This document shows, piece by piece, positions 44,595 to 49,082 of a DNA stretch of 49,082 nucleotides. Location of the stretch: the NCBI RefSeq assembly GCF_000745455.1, contig NZ_JQJI01000015.1, positions 1-49,082 on the forward strand, in the 5' to 3' direction. This stretch comes from Mesoaciditoga lauensis cd-1655R = DSM 25116. Lineage in GTDB: Bacteria > Thermotogota > Thermotogae > Mesoaciditogales > Mesoaciditogaceae. Within the stretch, counting starts at the first letter, position 1. Each line of letters opens with the position of its first letter. The notes beneath the pieces are model-generated. The model was not told where the DNA came from, ran no database searches, and saw only the letters and a program-made list of their open reading frames with translations. A program made the position numbers and the translations under genes.

Positions 44595-45803
44595 TTATTT
44601 CTTCAAACTCTCCACGATCTTTTTGGTGTCCCTAGCTATGACAAGCTCTTCATTGGTTGGAACAACCAGAACTTTTACTTTTGAATCTTTCGTTGAAATG
44701 ATCTCTTCTTTTCCACGCATGTTGTTCTTTTCATCGTCTATGTGGATACCCAAGAATTCAAGGTAAGAACAAACGTCTTTTCTCGTGTAAGGTGAGTTTT
44801 CTCCCACACCACCTGTAAACACTATGGCATCTACACCGTTCATCGCAGCAGCGTACGCCCCAACGTATTTGGCAATACGATAATCATACATTTCCAACGC
44901 GATTTTTGCCAAATCGTTTGTTCCCTCCAATGCCGCATCTTCAATGTCTCTCATATCGCTGCTGAAACCGTTGGTAATGCCGTAAACACCGCTTTGTTTG
45001 TTGAGAATATCGTTTATTTCCTTAGATGTGAGCCCTTCTTTTTCTTGGAGGAACGTGACGATGGCCGGATCCATGTCTCCAGATCTTGTGCCCATCACAA
45101 GCCCTTCAAGAGGGGTGAATCCCATAGAAGTATCCACACTCTTACCATGTTTCACGGCCGTAATCGATGCACCGTTTCCTATATGGCAGGTTATCGTCTT
45201 AAGCTTTTCAACTGGTTTTCCCAAAATTTCAGCTGCCCTTCTTGAAACGTAGAAATGAGAAGTACCGTGAAATCCGTATCTTCTTATCTTGTACTTTTTA
45301 TAGTATTTCATTGGTATGGCATAAAAATACGCTTTTTCGGGCAACGTTTGATGGAAAGCTGTATCAAAAACGCCAACCTGGGGTGCATCTGGAAGGAGCT
45401 CTTTTGCCGCAACGATTCCCGTTATATTAGGTGGATTATGAAGAGGCGCCAATTCGACGTTGTCTTCCAACGCTTTCATAACCTTTTCATCTATAAGGAC
45501 GGAACCGGAGAATGTTTCTCCACCGTGCACAACCCTGTGGCCAACTGCCTCTATCTCATCCATCGATTTGATCACGCCTTTTTCTGGATCTAAAAGCGTA
45601 TCAAGAACTATTTTCAACGCCACCTTATGATCTTTAACAGGCGTTTCAACCACGTATTTTTTTGAATTAACTTTATGAATAAGCCTCGAGCCATCGAGTT
45701 TTATTCTCTCAACTATTCCACTACACAAAACTGATTCGTCTTTCATGTCAAAAAGCTGGTATTTAAGGGAAGAACTTCCCGAGTTTATCACGAGTACTTT
45801 CAA
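44595..45803 (-). CDS. ackA: Acetate kinase
   Basis: Makes ATP and acetate from acetyl phosphate, 402 residues. [17 protein letters not shown] opens the ASKHA fold. [28 protein letters not shown] and [14 protein letters not shown] are the substrate and ATP motifs. TTG 45803 lies 6 bases after GGAGGTG; the frame start at GTG 45818 would place the site inside the gene. It starts 20 bases after fba. Confidence 0.95.
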   Translation of the reverse strand: MKVLVINSGSSSLKYQLFDMKDESVLCSGIVERIKLDGSRLIHKVNSKKYVVETPVKDHKVALKIVLDTLLDPEKGVIKSMDEIEAVGHRVVHGGETFSGSVLIDEKVMKALEDNVELAPLHNPPNITGIVAAKELLPDAPQVGVFDTAFHQTLPEKAYFYAIPMKYYKKYKIRRYGFHGTSHFYVSRRAAEILGKPVEKLKTITCHIGNGASITAVKHGKSVDTSMGFTPLEGLVMGTRSGDMDPAIVTFLQEKEGLTSKEINDILNKQSGVYGITNGFSSDMRDIEDAALEGTNDLAKIALEMYDYRIAKYVGAYAAAMNGVDAIVFTGGVGENSPYTRKDVCSYLEFLGIHIDDEKNNMRGKEEIISTKDSKVKVLVVPTNEELVIARDTKKIVESLKK

Positions 45804-45823
45804 AACATCCACCTCCACTGCTA

Positions 45824-46768
45824 TTAAGCTTTTCCAACGGAACCCAAAACTTCCATTCTTTCCATGACCACTTCTTTTATAGCAGCCATAGCGGGTTTGA
45901 AAAGCTTCCTTGGATCTATTTGAGCTTTATCGTCGTGCAAAACCTTTCTTAACTCGGCAATGAACGCCACCCTCAAATCTGTATCTGTGTTGACTTTGTT
46001 TATACCGTATTTAACGGATTCTTTCAAAACATCATATGGAACGCCTTTTGCTCCTTGAATATCTGCACCGTACTCATTTGCGAGCTCAACGTATCTTGGA
46101 AGTACGGTGGAAGCACCGTGGAGCACAAGAGGTAATTTCGTCAGTTCTTTGACCTTTTTCAACCTTTCAAAATCCAATTTTGCTTCGCCCTTGAATTTGA
46201 AAGCACCGTGGCTTGTTCCGATAGCAGGCGCCAAGAAGTCAACACCCGTATGCTCAACAAAGTCTTTTGCCTCATCAGGATCTACCAGTGTTGCGTCTCT
46301 TTCAGAAACGGAAACGTTGTCTTCTATCCCAACAAGCCTTCCAAGTTCCGCTTCAACAGATATTCCGGCTGCATGAGCTATTTTCACCACTTCTGCCGTG
46401 AGTTCCATATTTTCTTTGTACGGCTTTGCGGAAGCATCTATCATAACAGAAGAATAACCTGCTTGAATAGCTGCCACAACATGTTCTATATCGTGTCCGT
46501 GGTCCAAGTGAAGCGCCACCGGAACCGAAACGGTTTCCGCAAATTCTCTCACCATGTTAGCCAAAACTTTTGCACCTCTTCTGAAGTCCCCACCTCCGGC
46601 GTATGACATGGCACCTTCACTCGTTTCGATTATAACTGGGGATTTTTTTTCAACAGCGGCATCAATTATCGCCTCTAAAAATTCCAGATTATTGATGTTG
46701 AAAGCCCCCACTCCGTAGTAACCCTCATTTGCTTTATCCAATATTTCTTTAGTGCTTTTAACATACAT
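45824..46768 (-). CDS. fba: Class II fructose-bisphosphate aldolase
   Basis: Zinc-dependent glycolytic aldolase, 314 residues. Zinc ligands are in [17 protein letters not shown] and LHGAST; the phosphate-binding [11 protein letters not shown] and NVNTD-like KVNTDTDLR are present. AAAGGAGG precedes ATG 46768. It is the first gene of fba-ackA-argF, grouping glycolysis and substrate-level phosphorylation. Tagatose-bisphosphate aldolase is the alternative within this family. Confidence 0.94.
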   Translation of the reverse strand: MYVKSTKEILDKANEGYYGVGAFNINNLEFLEAIIDAAVEKKSPVIIETSEGAMSYAGGGDFRRGAKVLANMVREFAETVSVPVALHLDHGHDIEHVVAAIQAGYSSVMIDASAKPYKENMELTAEVVKIAHAAGISVEAELGRLVGIEDNVSVSERDATLVDPDEAKDFVEHTGVDFLAPAIGTSHGAFKFKGEAKLDFERLKKVKELTKLPLVLHGASTVLPRYVELANEYGADIQGAKGVPYDVLKESVKYGINKVNTDTDLRVAFIAELRKVLHDDKAQIDPRKLFKPAMAAIKEVVMERMEVLGSVGKA

Positions 46769-46896
46769 GCTAAATCCTCCTTTCGCTTGATTAAAAGTAT
46801 ATCATACCCACTTTCTAAGTTGTTCCATCGAAATCTTTTGGAAATCTGAAAAACCAGCATGTTGAAAAGAGAAGTTAAAACTTCCTTATTAAACAA

Positions 46897-47213
46897 CTCA
46901 TCATGTGCATGAGCGTAAGGAAATTTTTTCAAAGTTCTGTCCTGTCAGAACGGATTCGCTCTTTTTCCCATCTTCGCGTGTAAAATATGTCGTAAGTACT
47001 CCGAACATGAGATTTATTTTCTTTTTGCCTAACTTTGTTCTTTGTAGTTTTTTCACGCGTTTTTAGTCTCATTTTACTTCTTATTTCATTCGGTTATCCG
47101 CAATGTTTAGCATTTATAATGCCTTGTAACGTCGACGCACAACGTGAGTTTTGTCTTAGCTCATTCGATTTTAACATTGATAGTGCTTTGTAATATTGAC
47201 ACACACAACGAGT
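46897..47213 (-). mobile_element. Decayed copy of the inverted-repeat element
   Basis: CTCATCATGTGCATGAGCGTAA at 46897 resembles one terminus, and 46925-46990 (CTGTCAGAACGGATTCGCTC) matches the element interior. Two tandem copies of the opposite terminus follow at 47119-47148 (TTGTAACGTCGACGCACAAC) and 47186-47213. Most of the central hairpin region is lost. Confidence 0.6.
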
Positions 47214-47223
47214 AACAAAAAAT

Positions 47224-47245
47224 AACATCCTCAATTGAGGATGTT
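47224..47245 (-). terminator. Intrinsic terminator of lemA
   Basis: A 22-bp perfect palindrome, AACATCCTCAA/TTGAGGATGTT, followed on the minus strand by ATTTTTTG. It adjoins the lemA stop. Confidence 0.88.
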
Positions 47246-47808
47246 CAAAAATTAAGATCGACTTTAGGAACATTTCTGGCCTCTTGAGGCACTTCAAAAA
47301 GAGGCAATTCTTCAAAATGGAAGATATTAGCCACTATATTCGCCGGAAACACAAGCAATTTGGTGTTATAGCGTGTAACGATATCGTTGTAAAACTGCCG
47401 TGCATATGCGATCTTGTTTTCAGTATCCGTTAATTGTTGCATGAGATCGGCAACATTCTGGTTGGCTTTCAATTCAGGATATCTTTCAAAAACTGCGATA
47501 AGCCTTCCCAACGCTCCTGTTAACTGATTTTCAGCGTTCATCTTGTCTTTTATGTTTGCGGAAGAAAGTGCTTTTGATCGAGCATCTATAACCTTTTGAA
47601 GTGTCTCCTGCTCAAATTTCATATATCCTTTAACGGAATTGACAAGGTTTGGAATCAAATCGTGTCGCCTGTTAAGCTGAACGTCTATCTGGGCCCAGGC
47701 GTTTTGCCCTCTTTTCTTAAGAGTTATCAGGGAGTTGTAAATAGCTATAAACCATACTACTAAGATGATGAGGATAACCCCAACCGATATTCCTATTATC
47801 CATCCCAC
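47245..47808 (-). CDS. lemA: LemA family protein
   Basis: 187 residues with one N-terminal membrane helix (about 3-23) and a long helical domain. The family core is RGQNAWAQIDVQLNRRHDLI, followed by PNLVNSVKGY and ARQFYNDIVTRYNT. Function is unsettled; LemA proteins are membrane-anchored and often linked to envelope processes. GGAGGG abuts ATG 47814 directly, so GTG 47808 with 6-base spacing is the more likely start. A single-gene unit. Confidence 0.92.
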   Translation of the reverse strand: MGWIIGISVGVILIILVVWFIAIYNSLITLKKRGQNAWAQIDVQLNRRHDLIPNLVNSVKGYMKFEQETLQKVIDARSKALSSANIKDKMNAENQLTGALGRLIAVFERYPELKANQNVADLMQQLTDTENKIAYARQFYNDIVTRYNTKLLVFPANIVANIFHFEELPLFEVPQEARNVPKVDLNF

Positions 47809-47975
47809 AGCCATCCCTCCTCTCAGGGAAGTTTTTAAAATCGATGGCCTTCTTTACGAAAAAGCAAGTCGATTTATCATTATCTTTCAAAGATGCCTCT
47901 CTCGCTTACACGGTGGAGACGAATTTTGAAAGGTGTCGTAAACAACACTGTAGTATTATATCATCTATTGGATCA

Positions 47976-48339
47976 CTCACGTCGTGCGTCAATGTTACAA
48001 AGCATTTCAAAAAAGGATTAAACCTCACCCTCGAAGTACTTGTCAGAACATATGAGCTTGCCATCTGAAGATTCACAAATATGAGGTTGAGAGGCACAGG
48101 ATGTGCCGAAAAAGCGAAGCACTCATGGACGAGTGTCTGAACGTGCCTCATATTTTGGATTGTAAGATGGAAAAAAGAGCGAATCCGTTCTGACAGGACT
48201 TCGAAAAAATTGCCTTGACCGCTTGAAAAGCGGATCCTAAATCAAAAACGTTGTACTCAAATGTTGCTCACATGTTTTCATAAAAAATTTTTGTAATGTC
48301 TCCTGTAATGTTTTTCGTAATGTTCACGCACAGTATGAG
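47976..48339 (+). mobile_element. Second MITE-like inverted-repeat element, 364 bp, with 7-bp target duplication
   Basis: Close relative of the 42792 element. It begins CTCACGTCGTGCGTCAATG and ends with the inverted counterpart ATTCACGCACAGTATGAG-like sequence. TGGATCA is duplicated at 47969-47975 and 48340-48346. Inside are CAAATATGAGG/CCTCATATTTTG arms (48076-48086/48146-48157), hairpin 1 (48093-48107, GGCACA-GGA-TGTGCC), linker GAAAAAGCGAAG (48108-48119) and hairpin 2 (48120-48135, CACTCAT-GG-ACGAGTG). Confidence 0.9.
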
Positions 48340-48365
48340 TGGATCACTTAATATGCGAAAAAGAA

Positions 48366-48512
48366 TTTTTTGAAGTTTTGTCAAAACTGATTCAGACGTA
48401 TATCCATACAAGATGCTCATAACAGAGCCCGCTGCATACAAACATCCTGTTAGATTCGCTTTCTCAACACATCCGTGTGTTTTCCAACCTCGTTTTTAGA
48501 GTCTTCAGATGG
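48366..48512 (-). repeat. Structured dispersed repeat, copy E (mixed halves)
   Basis: On the minus strand: left arm AACGAGGTTGG (copy D type), hairpin 1 (48481-48466, AACACA-CGGA-TGTGTT), linker (48465-48454), hairpin 2 (48453-48439, CTAACA-GGA-TGTTTG), right arm of the A/C type ending TTTTGACAAAACTTC. Same mixed arrangement as copy B. Confidence 0.8.
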
Positions 48513-48517
48513 TGCAG

Positions 48518-48562
48518 CTTTTCGATATTCACCGCTTACTATTCATTACTTCCAACTTACTT
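48518..48562 (-). repeat. Degenerate heptad tract
   Basis: Minus-strand units such as AGTAATG, AATAGTA and AGCGGTGAAT adjoin copy E and reach the end of the MFS fragment. Confidence 0.4.
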
Positions 48563-48790
48563 CTCTTCAATTGACCCCAAAACCTTCACGCTGCTTTGTT
48601 TTCTTTCTTCTATTGGTATTCTCTTGATCATCACAGCGGCAGCAATTGCCAACACAGAAGCCAACATGGCGATGAAAAAGGCATCTGTTATAGCTCCAGC
48701 TAACCATTTTGACATATCCGCAAAAACTCCTACCAGTATTGCATGAACACTTGCGGGAGTCTTTTTGAGTATGATGTTTTTATTAGACTT
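48557..48790 (-). pseudogene. C-terminal fragment of an MFS (DHA2-like) efflux transporter
   Basis: About 75 residues remain. The hydrophobic run ITDAFFIAMLASVLAIAAAV followed by IKRIPIEER is the last transmembrane helix and tail of drug:H+ antiporter-2 transporters. The preceding ~13 helices are absent because the neighbouring transposase starts within 100 bp. The exact breakpoint is uncertain. Confidence 0.65.
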
Positions 48791-48858
48791 TATTCGAAAT
48801 TGAGCAAAGAGATTCAAGATGGTAAAATAGGTTAATCTCAACAAATGGAGTGAATAGG

Positions 48859-49082
48859 ATGCTCAGGTACAAAAATATTATCAACAAGCCAAATATTCTC
48901 CGTGCTTTCACGGGCTTATCATCAAAAGGATTTGAATCGTTGCTGCCAGCGTTTCAAAAAGCATATGAAGAAAGTCTAGATGAGCGTGACAGGCGACGCA
49001 AAGAAGCGAGAAAACGCAAAAGAGGTGCTGGAAACAAAGCGCGTTTACTCAGCATAGAAGACAAACTGCTGTTCATCCTGTT
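48859..49082 (+). CDS. IS5-like transposase, N-terminal part (cut by window edge)
   Basis: The frame is open from ATG 48859 to the window end, 74 residues. The segment RAFTGLSSKGFESLLPAFQK followed by the basic RDRRRKEARKRKRG and LLSIEDKLLFILF matches the N-terminal DNA-binding region of DDE_Tnp_4/IS5-group transposases. The ribosome binding site is weak. Catalytic residues are outside the window. Confidence 0.75.
   Translation, partial: MLRYKNIINKPNILRAFTGLSSKGFESLLPAFQKAYEESLDERDRRRKEARKRKRGAGNKARLLSIEDKLLFIL

Overview
The window looks like chromosomal DNA of a Thermotogota bacterium (Thermotogae), A+T-rich. The evidence is the gene order ftsA-ftsZ-pilB, SpoVS in a genome with no other sporulation gene in view, a 60-residue Thermotoga-type [4Fe-4S] ferredoxin, outer-envelope genes (Lnt, an LptF/G-LptA/D fusion, ExbB-ExbD-TonB) and frequent TTG/GTG starts behind strong Shine-Dalgarno sequences. 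I cannot name the genus. Neither reverse gyrase nor a tRNA, rRNA or CRISPR array was found.

Layout. 1-274 is the right end of an insertion sequence. 1101-3577 (+) is dusB-spoVS-small protein-DUF1385. gdhA (-) converges on it. 5464-6967 (+) carries an ornithine/lysine-type decarboxylase and ferredoxin. 7073-15502 (+) is a tightly packed run: rpmB, alr, yhaM-like, topA, lnt, a GH13 glucosidase and DUF554. 15666-17362 (-) is a two-gene SufB/SufC minimal Fe-S system. 18186-22823 (-) holds a ferritin-like protein, a GGDEF cyclase and a secreted phosphoesterase, divergent from an anchored EEP-family hydrolase (22971-24044). 24764-27577 (+) is a CDF transporter followed by exbB-exbD-tonB. 27602-30050 is an HD hydrolase divergent from a CaCA antiporter. 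30201-42677 (-) is a cell-division, pilus, replication and envelope block: HD-GYP, Ig-like membrane protein, pilB, ftsZ, ftsA, tmk, dnaB, the Lpt fusion and phoU. A prepilin (+) then faces argF-ackA-fba (-), followed by lemA (-). The right edge is a truncated MFS gene next to the start of an IS5-like transposase.

The genes are mostly core metabolism and envelope biology. Three possible c-di-GMP proteins (GGDEF, HD-GYP, and PilB with an MshEN-like N-terminus) lie within 16 kb, and a prepilin is nearby.

The most unusual content is intergenic. Nearly every long gap contains members of one dispersed repeat family. Each full member can fold as a long outer stem closed by two short hairpins flanking a conserved GAGAAAGCGAA linker. 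The hairpin stems show compensatory changes and keep GGA in the loop. Two members sit inside ~360-bp elements with terminal inverted repeats and perfect 7-bp target duplications. Others look like exchanges of left and right halves at the linker. Degenerate GTGAAYA-like heptad tracts accompany most of them. The other standout is one gene that fuses an LptF/LptG-type permease to an LptA/LptD-type outer-membrane module.
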